Of a stretch of 64,000 nucleotides of DNA, positions 26,309 to 37,898 are shown one piece after another. Under the pieces are notes generated by a model. The model ran no database searches, was not told where the DNA came from, and worked only from the letters and a program-made list of their open reading frames with translations. The stretch covers positions 1,550,001-1,614,000 of the forward strand of contig JAGYVD010000003.1 in the NCBI GenBank assembly GCA_021209875.1, in the 5' to 3' direction. Position numbers and translations under genes: made by a program. This DNA comes from Rosellinia necatrix (lineage: Eukaryota; Ascomycota; Sordariomycetes; Xylariales; Xylariaceae). Every line of letters begins with the position of its first letter. The first letter of the stretch is position 1.

Positions 26309-28409
26309 AATTAATATTTATTTTTATTTTATTATTTATTTTAAAGCTCTATGTTTTAAATTATAACTAGATATAATATATATATTTTATATTTGTTTTA
26401 TATTATAAATAAAACCTTTTTAATCTGTTTTATTTTTTAATACTTTATAAATAATTAATAGTTTTATTTCTTTAATTAATTTTTATTTAAAATATACTGT
26501 TATATTTTTTATTATATTTTTTTCGCTTGTTTATAATGTTATAAATATTTAAAAATAAATTATGAAATAATATTAATACAATATAATACTTATATATATG
26601 TTTTTAAATTAAATAAAAACAGTATATTTAACTTTTAAAATAAATATTAAATTTATATTTATATAAATGCTGATTTTTTATTATTAGTAATAAACTTTTA
26701 TAGTATTAATAATATTTTAAGTCTGCTACTAGCTAATATAATATTTTAAAGATATTATTTGTTTTATTTCTTTTAATAAATAATCATTTAATGCATTTTT
26801 ATTATTATAATTATTTTGCTATATTCATTATTATTTTTGATTATTAATTATTTTTATTAAAATTATAGTTTTTATAATTTCTATGTTTTTATAAAAACTA
26901 AATAATCGGTTGTTTTCTTAGTTTTAATTATATTAATTATTAGGGTTATATTTACTGCTGTAATAACGTTATTAGTTTTTATTAGTGTTTTTTAATACTG
27001 TTTTTTAACCGGTTATATAAACAATTTTTGCTTAATTTTTAAAACAATAATCATTTTTCAAAAAATCTAAATTAATATATATATTTTTAAATATTAAAAG
27101 TTATTAATTGTTTAAAACATGCTATATTTTTTTTCTGTTTATTATTTTTTAATTAAATCTTGCAGATTTTATTTAACTTTTTTAACTTTAAGCACATACT
27201 TTTTATTTATTAATTTTAAAAGATAGTTTTAAAAACAGCTTAGTTTTTAATTTTTATTATCATAAATTTATGCTATTATTTTGTATTAATTATTATTATT
27301 AATATTCAAAATATTAATAATAGATATATATTTTAGTTATTTTTATATATATTGAAATAAAACATATAAATTTTAATATATATTCTAAAACGTTAAAAAT
27401 TAGCTTTAAATTTATTAAGCGCTATATTAACGTTTATTATAAAATATAACGATATTATTTTAATTAGTTTGCTTATATTTTTATAATATAGCTTTATATA
27501 TATAATGAAGCTTAGCTTATTATTTTATTATAAAACTGCTGGTTTTATAAAAATATTTAAAATAAAAACAAAATTTATTGTTTTATTTTATATTATGTTT
27601 TTATTTTTTAAAATAAAAATTAGCCGTTTATAAAAAGTATATATTAATAAAAAACTTTTTTTTATTATATTAGAACCGTTAAACTTATTATATTATAAAT
27701 TAAATATCTTGATTTTTTTTTACCTTAACATTTTTATTGTAAATATTTATAAATTAAATATTAAATATGTTAAAACTTTTTGTTTACAATTTTTTATTTA
27801 TCTCCTTTGTTTATAATATAATTAAAATTTAACAAATAACTAAATAAATTTAAGTTAGCAAGTGCTTTTATTTTTATATCTTTTTAAAAGTTTCTAAAGT
27901 TTTTAAGCTATATAAATAACACTTGATTTCATAATATGCTGTTTTATTATTTTTAGCTTTGTATTTAAATATTTATTAATATAAGGTTTTTCTATTAAGT
28001 TATTTTTTATAATAAATTATAATATAGTTCTACTTTTTTAAGTCGAAGCTTTTTTTTTTTTTTTTAAATATATCTAATATTATAATTTCTATTTTTTTAA
28101 AGGTTTTTAATCTATTTATCATTTTAAATAAAAAAATAATAATATATTAGTTCAGGCTTATTTTTTAAAAAATATTAACAATTTCATTTCAAAAACGCTT
28201 TTTAAAGTTTTTTTAATTTATTATTTTAAATAGTTGCTGTTTTTTAGTTTTAAGTTTAATTACCCCTGTATTTTAAGCTTTAAATATTGCATTATTCTTT
28301 TTAGTTAATTTATTATTTAGATATTTCTATTTTAAAATATTATTTTAAATATATAAATATTTTTTTTTTTTTATAATTATTAATAAGCTTAACAAATTAA
28401 TAAAATAAA
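26309..28409. mobile_element. C copy 3, middle segment
   Basis: It resumes C exactly where 20216 left off (the equivalent of ~5925 in copy 1) and runs to the insertion point of B at 28409. It is collinear with 17040-19190 of C copy 2. The last five bases (ATAAA, 28405-28409) are duplicated after B at 36490-36494. Confidence 0.65.
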
Positions 28410-28729
28410 TGTCACGATAAAGTAGATAGCTTTAGCAGAAGGCTGGGGATCGCAGCCCAAGTGCTGCAGTAAGCCCTATAGCTAAATTAATAGCTGTTAA
28501 AATAAGCGGTCAGGCTTATATAAACTTAACCTATTTAAACGGATTAATTATAAAGCAGAGAAAATATAATTTTTTTTAAGCTGTATATATAAGCTAGCTT
28601 GTCTGATTATTTTTATATAATATAACTTAACTAAATAAATTATTATTATAAGCTTAAATTAATTTGCTTATATTAATTATTTAGTTTTAATTTTATTGTT
28701 TTTATATAATTTATTTATTTTTTGTAATA
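28410..28729 (+). repeat. Left LTR of B
   Basis: The outer part keeps GC-bearing sequence (GGCTGGGGATCGCAGCCCAA, 28432 onward). The inner end is AT-converted: TTTTTTGTAATA corresponds to CCTCCGCAACA in the right LTR. Confidence 0.85.
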
Positions 28730-31700
28730 ATTATAAGCCTGGTTTACTAGTTAAGCTAGTAATTTTATTATAAAAACAATTTTTGCTTTAAAGCTTGTTA
28801 ATTTAAAAATTTTATTTTTATTTTTATTTATTTTATATTTAAAATAATTATTTAATTTAATTATTAAAACTTAGCAATTTATTTTTATTATAATAATTAA
28901 TTATATTAAGCTTGTTATTTTAAACAGTTTAACAGATTAGGTTTATTAGTTTAAAAGTTTAAAATTTACGCTAAAAACAAAATTTTTACATATTATAAAT
29001 TTAAACGTATTAAAAACAATTTATTGTTTTAATATTAAATTAATATTTTTAATAAAAATCAAATTATTATTAAATTTAAAAACATATAAAAATAAAAATT
29101 TAAAGCTTATAATTTAACAGATTAATCTTAAATATTTTAAAAATTATAAAAATTATAATATTATATAACGCAAGCTTAACTAAATCTATTAAAAATTTAA
29201 TATTATATAAATAAATAAAAAAACAATTAAAATTAAATATATAAAAGTTGTAGATATAATAAATAAAAATAAAAATAAATAATTTAAGCAATTATTATTA
29301 TTTTTATAACTAACAAGCTTTTTAGTTTTATAAGCTTAAATAATAATTTAAAAAAATATGCCTAAGTTTTTAAACGTATTAAATAAAAAATATAAAAATT
29401 AATAAATAATATAAAAATAATAAACAGCTTATTTATAAGCTATTGCTTACAATTTTATTAAAGTTTAAAAATGTTTATAATTAAAGCTTTTTAAAAGCTT
29501 TTTATAAAAACTAGCTTTAAATTAAACTAGTCTTAAACTTATTAACGTAGTAAAAAAAATTAAAAAAAAATTATATTATTTAATAAATATAAAAGCTTTT
29601 TAAAAGTTTTAATATTTAATAAAATATAAAACTTAAAAATTAGCTTTAATTTTTATTATATTAAATAATTAAATATAAAAAATTAGCTTAATAAAAATTA
29701 AATAAATTATTTTATAAAAATTAAAATAATTATATAAATAAATTCATTAATAAATAATAATATTTATGCAGGCTTAACGGTAATAATATTTATAAATAAA
29801 ACTTAAAAAATATACGATTTTTTGCTAGCTGTTATAAATAAAACTAATTAAAAATAAACAACAGATTTAAAAAAAATAATTAATTAAATTAAAATATATT
29901 AAAAGCTATATATTAAAATTGTTTAAATAAACTATTAATAATTTAAGCTAAAAATGCTTAAATAATTTATATTTTAAAAAGAGTTTAATAATAAAGCTAG
30001 TAGCAGCAAAAATTAGTTTAATAAATAGCTTAATTTTAAAATAAATTTTATAATAATTAACTTTATTTTTTTAAAAGTACTGCTTATACTACTAAAATAT
30101 TTATTATTTTAAAGTTTAAACGTTATATATTTTTAATAATATATTAATTAATAATTATAACGTTTTATATTTAATAAATAATAAATTATTTGTAAAACTT
30201 AATTTATTTATAATTATTTATAATAAAAAATAGTTTAAATAAAAACTATAAAATTTTTAATTTTAAAAACAGCATAAAAATTATATATAAAATATTTAAT
30301 ATGTTTAAAAAAATAATGTATAAATATAGTTTTAAAAATATAGTTTTAACTAAAATATTTTAAATAAATATTATATTAAAATTTTGTTTCAACAAAAAGA
30401 AATTTAATATAATAAAATTAATTATATATTAAAATATAAAAATATAAAAACTATATAATTATTATTAACTTATTTAAATAATATAATTTAGTTTTTTTAA
30501 ATATAAGCTTATTTTTATTTATTTAAACAGCGTATTAATAAATAATTTATATAATTTTTTAATTTTATTTAAATAAGCGCTGCAAAATTAAACGTTATAA
30601 CTACGTTTAAAACTTTTAAACTTTTATACTGTTTTATAAAAAACCTTTTAAAACTAAAATTAAATTATTTAAAATAAAACGTTTTATAAACGTTTATATA
30701 TAAAATAAAAAATATAAAACTTTAAAAGATTTTATAAATTAAATATAAAGCTGCGCTAAAACGCACGCTAAAAAAAATTTAATAAAAAGCGTTTAAAACA
30801 GCGCAAAGCTTGTTTATTCTAATATATTTATTAAAATCTGTTTAATTATTTTTAAACATATATTAAATTAAGCTAAATATTTATTATTAAAAACAAATAC
30901 AGCAGTATAATTTATATATATATTTTTTTAATTAAAGCTAAAAAACAGTTATTAATTTAATTATAAAATTTAAATATTAAATAATAAAATAATATAAACT
31001 TTTAAGAGATAAAATTTAAAATAATAATAAAAAAAAAATTATTACTAAAAGTTTAATAAAATATAAACGTTAAATTAAATATTAAAAATTAAAAATAAAT
31101 TAATATTTATTAAAATTTTTAAATTAAATAACACGTTAAAACGCGCTAGCTAAAAATTATTAATTAAGCTATTAAAATATTAAAAAAATAAAACTTTTAA
31201 AAAGCTTTAGCTAAAAATTATTACAACAGTAGTTTAATTATATAATAAAAGCTTTTCTGTTATAAAAACTATTATATATTTTATTATGTTTTAAAAACTA
31301 GTTTAAACATTTATTTTATTAATATATTTTAAAGCGTGTTAAAAATTAATAAATGAATTTATATTTTAATTAAAACAGAATATATATATATAAATATAAA
31401 GCTTATTTAACAAAAATTAATAAGCTTGCTAAATATAATTAATAAAAATATAAAACTAAGGTTTATATTTATATAAAATATTTTATAAATTATAAAGCTT
31501 ATAATTTATATTATATATAAATTTTTAATTAAATAAAATAATTATTATATAAAACGTTAAATTTAATAAAAAATCTTTTATTAAAAAAAAAAAAACTAAC
31601 GCTTAAAATAAATAAAGCTTTTATTAAATAAATTATTAAAATTAAATTTAAACTTTTAGATTTTTTATTATATTAAATATATAAAATATTAAACTTATAG

Positions 31701-34700
31701 CTATATATAAACTTAAAAATATTTTTATTACTTTTATTTTTTATAAAAATATTTTTAATTTAATTAATAAACTTTAAAAAACTAACTAATAAAATAAAAA
31801 TTAAAAATAAAAATAATTAAAAATATATTATTAAAAGCAGCGCTTATAATATTTAGCTATATAAACTTATAATTTTTAAAACATTTTTAAACTAAAAATA
31901 ATTAAAAGTTAAATATAAAAAATAAACTATAAGCTAAAAAAGCTTTTAAGTTTAAACATAAAAATAAAACAATTATATAAAATAAAACAGGATTTTTATT
32001 TAATATAAAACTAATCAGCTTTAAAAAAGCTTAAAAGTTGTTTTTAAAACTAAAATAATTAAATATTATAAAATAGCTTTAAAATATTAATTATTCAAGC
32101 ATAAACAGCTTATAAATTAATAAATTAATTAAGCGAACTAATAAAATATATATATACATATAAAATATTTTTAACAGCTTTTGCTTAAAATAAAAATTAA
32201 AACCTAAAATTTTAATTTAATATTAAAAAATAATAATATATTTATATTTATTATTATAATTTATTTAAATAATATTATTAAAGTTTTAAATAATTAAAAT
32301 TAATTTAATTTTATAAAACTTATTTATTTAATTAAAAATAAATATTTTATAAAAAATAAAAACATAAAATATTATATATAATATTTGCAGCCGTAGTAAA
32401 TTAACATAAAATAAAAAAATAAATGCTAAGCTAAAAAACATATATATATAAACAATTTATTAAAACTGCTCTTAAAAAGCTAAAAAATTTTAAAATTATT
32501 TAATAAACAAGCAGTTTTATGCTAATATTTATATAAAAATAAAATCGTTTAAAAAAAAAATAATTAAAATAATAAAACTAAATAAAGTTTTAAAATTTTT
32601 ACTACTGCTTAAATAAATATTTTAATATAAGTTTAATAAAAAAATATATTAAATAATATAAATTTTATATTATAATATAAAATAATTTTAGCTAGAAAAT
32701 ATATTATAAGTAATTTATATAGCAATATTTATTATAAAAACTTTTAAAGTTATAATAGCTTTAATAATATATTTTAACTTTAAAATGCTTTAATTTAATA
32801 TAATTCTTATGTTTTTAAACGTTTTATAAACTAAAAAATATTAATAACATGCTGTTTTTTAAAAGCTTTTATAATTAAATAAAGCTATATTATTAAATAA
32901 AGCGTTATATAGCTTAAAAATGCCCTGTTTTTTAATATAAAAGTTCTTGTTAATATTTAAAATGCTAAAATAATCGCTTTTTAAAAAGTTTTATTTATTT
33001 TATACTAAAATTAATTTATATTTTTAATTTTTATATAAACAACTTTTAATATTTTATTATAAAATAAAAATTAAAAAAAAAATTATATAAAATATTAAAA
33101 AACATATAAACTTAAAAATAAAATAATATTAAATAATTTTTAAAATTAAAATAATTTATAATTAAAAAGTTTAAACAATTTTTTAACTTATAAATAATAT
33201 ATTAAAAAGTTATTAAATATTATAAACTAAATAATTTAATTTATATACCAGCTATTTTTTATTATATAAAATTTTATATATAATTTAAGTCAGGCTATAA
33301 AAAATAAATAAAAGTTTATTAAAAAAATTAAATTAGCATTATATAGCAGAGTAATATTAAAACAGATATAGCTTTTATAATTAAAATATTATTATAAATT
33401 TTAATTAATTTAAGCGCCGATTATTATATTATAATTAATTATTTAATTAAATATTTATATAAAATTAAATTTTTAATAATTAGATTTAAAATAAGCTTTT
33501 TAAAAGCATAAGCTTTTATAATCGTTAAAAACGTTTTATTTATAAATAATAAAAAACACGTAAATTATTTTATAAATATATTATATTAATTTTTAAAAAC
33601 TTTTATTTAAAAATAATAAAACAAAATATTATTTTAATATTAATTATTAAAAGTAAAATTAAAATAATCGCTTTTATAGCTAAAAAACTATAATATTAAA
33701 AAGCTTTTTAAAATATTTTGTTTAATTTTAAAATATATAAACTATTTATTTAAATAATATATAAACTATTAAATTAATTAGAAAAAAAATAAATAAATTA
33801 GCATAAAATTATAGCATATTAATATATAAAATATATAAATAAAACAAAAATATTAAAAAAATTCTTTAAAATAAAATATTTTTAACAGTTTAAATATTAG
33901 CAGACAAGCTTATAAAAATTTATTGCACGTTTAATTTAAACATTTTTATATTTTATTTAAGTTTTATAATTATAATTATAAAATTTAAAAAATATAGTTT
34001 ATAAACAATAAAAAGTAATTAATTATAATTAAAAAATCTTTTAAATTATTTTTAAATATTTGTTTTATAAACAAATTAATAAAATTATTATTATTAAAAT
34101 TAATTTTATATTAAAACAGTATTTTTTTTTATTTATTTATTTTTTATAAATATATAGTTTAAAATCTAAGTTATTTTTAATAATTAAAGCTTTTAAACGA
34201 TTAGCAGGCATTATAAAAAGCTTAAAATATATAATTTTTTTTTAATTTAAAGTTTTATTTTAAAATATTATAATTATTAACTTAAAAAATAATTATAGTT
34301 TTTAAATATTTTATAATATTTATTAATATTTTAAGCTTATAAATTATTAAATTTATTTTTATTTAATAATTTTATATAATATAAGTAGCTAAAAATTTTT
34401 TAGCAATACTGTTTTTTTAATATTTATTTTATTAAAATAAAAGTTTTTTGCTGTTAAAACAGATATAACTTTTTATTTATTAAAGCAAAAATATTATTAG
34501 CGTTATTATCGTTAAAAAAAAAACAGCCGGACTTAAAACTATTATTTTTAGTTTTTTGTAAAGCTGTTATTTTTAATTATTATAGCTAAGCTTAAGCTTG
34601 TTCTGTTTTATTTTTAATAAAAACATATTTAAATTAAAAATAACAGCTTTAATTAAAACATAAAAATTAAAAACTTTAAAAATTTTATAAGCTATTATAT

Positions 34701-35337
34701 TAAAAAATTAAATTAAAAAAAAAAAAAAAAGCTTATTAAAACGTTTTTTTAGTTTATATTGTTTTAAAAAGCTATAATAAAAAACTAGTTTATTTTTAGC
34801 TATATAAAATTTTAATAAAAAAAATGTTTATAAAAATAAAACTATTTATATAAAAATATATTTATATTTATTAATATAAAAATAGCACTGCTAATTAAAA
34901 TATTAAGCTTAATAATAATGCTTTTTAATTTTTTATATTATTAAGCAAATATAAATATAATAAAAGGATTTTTAATTTATTTTTATAAAATAACTTTTTT
35001 TAATAAGTTTTTAAAAGCGATTTTATTATTATTAGCATATTTATTATTAATATAATATAAATTTAATAAAAAGCTAAACTAGTTAGTTTTTATTTAAAAA
35101 AATCTCCGTTATTAATTAAAAATTATAACAGCAGTATAAAAAGCTTTAAAACTTTTATAAAAAAATTAGTTTTAAAGCTTGCTAAAAAAACTAAAAATAA
35201 AATTAATATATATAATTAATAAAAAACTTTAAAAAAATATATAAAATTAAATTAAATATAAAATTATTAAACTTAAAGTTTAATTTTTAATATTATAAAT
35301 ATTAGCTAGCGTTTTATTAATAACGCTAGCTATTATT

Positions 35338-35565
35338 AGTTTAGCAGCTTTTTTTAAAATAAAATTAGCAGCAAAAAAAACAGTAATTAAGCCTAGCTTT
35401 TTAGCAGCAGCAGCAGCTTAAATAGCAGCAGCTGTAATAATAGCAAAAATAAAAAAAAAAACAAACAAAAAAACAAACAAATAAATAAACAGCATAAAAA
35501 TAAAGCAGTAGTAGCGTTAGCAGCAGCAGTAATAAATACAGCAGTAGTAATAATAACAGCATAAA
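35338..35565 (+). repeat. AGC/CAG triplet-rich tract near the right end of B
   Basis: It contains TTAGCAGCAGCAGCAGCTT, further AGC blocks, and a run of AAACAAACAAA before more GCAGTAGTAG triplets. It lies ~600-830 bp before the right LTR. It is possibly the relic of a low-complexity Gln/Ser/Ala coding stretch, in a position comparable to the array in element A. Confidence 0.7.
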
Positions 35566-36168
35566 AATATTTATTTTAAAATAAAATTAATTTTTAATCA
35601 TAATATAAAAATTAAAACAATTTTTAAAAATTATTTATAAAAAAAAAAAACAGCGGCTTAAAAACTAAACATAATAAATTTTTAATGCTGCTTATATTAA
35701 TAAAAATAATTAATCGCGTATAAAGCTGCCTGCTGCAGCATATATTTAATAAAAAAAATTATTTATAAAAAAAACAATTTTAAAAATTATTTAAAAACTA
35801 TTAAAAAACAGCTGTTAGTTTAAAACTAATATATATTAAAATGCTAACGATTTAAAAATTATATATAAATTATTTAATTAATTTAAAATTAAAAAAAAAA
35901 GCTCAGCTATTATTTATTTAAAAATATTTATACTACTTTTATAAAATTATATATTAATTAATTGCTTTAGCAACTATTTTTTTTATCATTATTAACTATT
36001 ATAAATAATAACTTTTATTTAAAAAAAGCTTTTTAATTATAAAATTTTTAAAATAATTATTTAAATTAATTATTAAAATTATTATTTATTTTTATATATA
36101 AAGCTATATAAAACTATTATTAAAATTTATTTTATAAATTAAGTTTTAATTAGCTAGATTTAAAAATA

Positions 36169-36489
36169 TATTATAATAAAATAAATAGTTTTAATAAAAA
36201 GCTGGTAATTATAGCTTAAATGCTGCAGTAAACTTTATAGCTAAATTAATAACTATTAAAATAAACAGTTAAGCTTATATAAGCCCAACCTATTTAAATA
36301 AACTAATTATAAAACAAAAAAAATATAATCTTTTTTAAGCTATATATATAAGCTAGCAAGTCTAATTATTTTTATATAATATAACTTAACTAAATAAATT
36401 ACTATTATAAGCTTAAATTAATTTATTTGCATTAATCGCTCGGCTTTAATTCCACTGTTCCTATATAGTTCATCTGTTCCTCCGCAACA
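36169..36489 (+). repeat. Right LTR of B
   Basis: The inner end is AT-converted (TATTATAATAAAATAAATAG corresponds to the unmutated left start at 28410). The outer ~60 bp are normal: GCTCGGCTTTAATTCCACTG, then CATCTGTTCCTCCGCAACA. The pattern mirrors the left LTR. Confidence 0.85.
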
Positions 36490-37099
36490 ATAAATTATCA
36501 TATAAAAAAAAAAAAGATAATTTATATTAAATAGTTAATTTAAATCTTTATAACTTTTATTTTACTACTATCTAAAATATAAAAATATATATCAAACTTA
36601 TCATTTATTTTTATTATATGTTTATAAAAGTTTTTTGATATTTTTAGTTAGCTGTACTATTTAAACAACTTTTTAATTTTTAAAACAGGTTGTAAATAAA
36701 AATAATATCTAGTTTTAATAAATATATTAAATATAAAAACAAACTTCGGTTTAGCTTATTTAAATAAAATATATTTTTAATAGCACGCGTGTGTTTTTAT
36801 AAATATAAAAATAATAAAAAAAGTTTTGTTTTTAAAAAAACAAAGTTTAATAGTTTAGTTTAGTTTTTATTAAAAAATTTTATAAACATACTAATTTAAA
36901 AAATATATTATAAAAACGTAAAATATATATTATAAAAATTAAAAAACCAGCAAATCTAAGCTAAGCTAAAGTTTTATTTAAATATAAACTAAAGCTTACA
37001 TATATAAAGCCAGGCTTAATTAAGTTATATATATAACTACAGGCCATAGCACCTTAAGCGCGGGGCTTATATAAGCGCTCCTTTTACACGCGCGTATTA
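36490..37099. mobile_element. C copy 3, last segment with right LTR
   Basis: It starts with the duplicated target ATAAA and continues C collinearly with 19210-19798 of copy 2. It ends in a 183-bp LTR (36917-37099) whose outer portion is GC-rich (CATAGCACCTTAAGCGCGGG, ACACGCGCGTATTA). Confidence 0.7.
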
Positions 37100-37574
37100 A
37101 TAAAATATATAAAATAAATGAAAAAATTATTTTATCATATGAAATTAAAATTAAAATTATTGAAAAAATAAAATACAAAAAATATAATAATAAAAGCTTT
37201 TTATTATTAATAGCTATTATAAAAACAAAACTGGTTTAATTAAACCTTTTAAATAATAAAACAATAATAATAAATATTATATTTTCTTTGTATTTTTAAA
37301 ATAAATACAAAAACAATTTAATATTAAAACTATTGGTTTATTATTTATAATATTATTAAACAAAATATTTAGTCATAATAAAATGATAGAAAAATAAATA
37401 TAAAAAAATAAACCATAAAATTACTGCTATAGTTTTTTTAATATTTTTATTAATTATTTTTATATTTTTTTTGAAAATTTAGGTTTACCTGCTTATATAT
37501 TAGCTAAATATAATATAACTAAACTTACTAACATTTTAAAAAAACCTTTTTAAATTATAAAAAAAAAACTTTTA
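37100..37574. other. AT-rich spacer without recognisable feature
   Basis: It is A-rich with stops in every frame. No match to another family in the window was recognised. It is probably old transposon sequence. Confidence 0.4.
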
Positions 37575-37583
37575 ATAAACTTC

Positions 37584-37889
37584 AACAGAGGTGTGGATCG
37601 ATTAATAAAAACATTTATTAATTACTAAAAGCGTGGTAATATTTTAGAAATATTTAACATAAATAATCAAATTTATTAAAAAGCTTTTTTCTAATATAGT
37701 AAGCTATAAGTATTTATATATATTAATTATATAATAAAAACGATCCTTAGGGTTGTTCCTGCCCCACGCGCGTAACGCTTGCAAGTGCACCATTAGAACT
37801 GCCCTTTGCATGTGTGCATCCTCTGCTTGAAAGATCTCTAAAATAGGGATTCCTGGCTTAATTGCCAAGCCGTTCCACACTACGGTTAT
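37584..37889. mobile_element. Solo terminal repeat of element A with 9-bp target duplication
   Basis: This 306-bp unit is homologous to all four terminal repeats of A copies 1 and 2. It is flanked on both sides by ATAAACTTC (37575-37583 and 37890-37898). The tips are AACAGAGGTGTGGA and TCCACACTACGGTTAT, an imperfect inverted pair. It is the best preserved copy: the right ~145 bp are of normal composition (CCTGCCCCACGCGCGTAACG, then TGCATGTGTGCATCCTCTGC), while the middle is AT-converted. It can be a solo LTR left by recombination between the two ends of a full element, or an independently mobile short element. Confidence 0.75.
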
Positions 37890-37898
37890 ATAAACTTC

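Larger units (their letters stand above)
28410..36489 (+). mobile_element. B: complete 8.08 kb LTR retrotransposon with 5-bp target duplication
   Basis: Direct LTRs of 320-321 bp lie at 28410-28729 and 36169-36489. The outer ends are TGTCACG and CAACA, i.e. canonical TG...CA. Flanking ATAAA is perfectly duplicated (28405-28409 and 36490-36494), and C copy 3 continues on both sides, which proves insertion into C. The interior is A-rich on the plus strand, consistent with plus-strand coding. An AGC-triplet array lies at ~35338-35565. A possible primer-binding site starts with TGG nine to ten bases after the left LTR, but this is weak. All frames are closed, and no gag or pol motif survives in readable form, so Copia versus Gypsy cannot be decided. 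Confidence 0.85.

Noticed and set aside
29100..29291. 63-codon minus-strand frame inside element B
   Set aside because: Ile/Phe/Tyr-rich low complexity in saturated AT DNA, antisense to the element's presumed coding strand.
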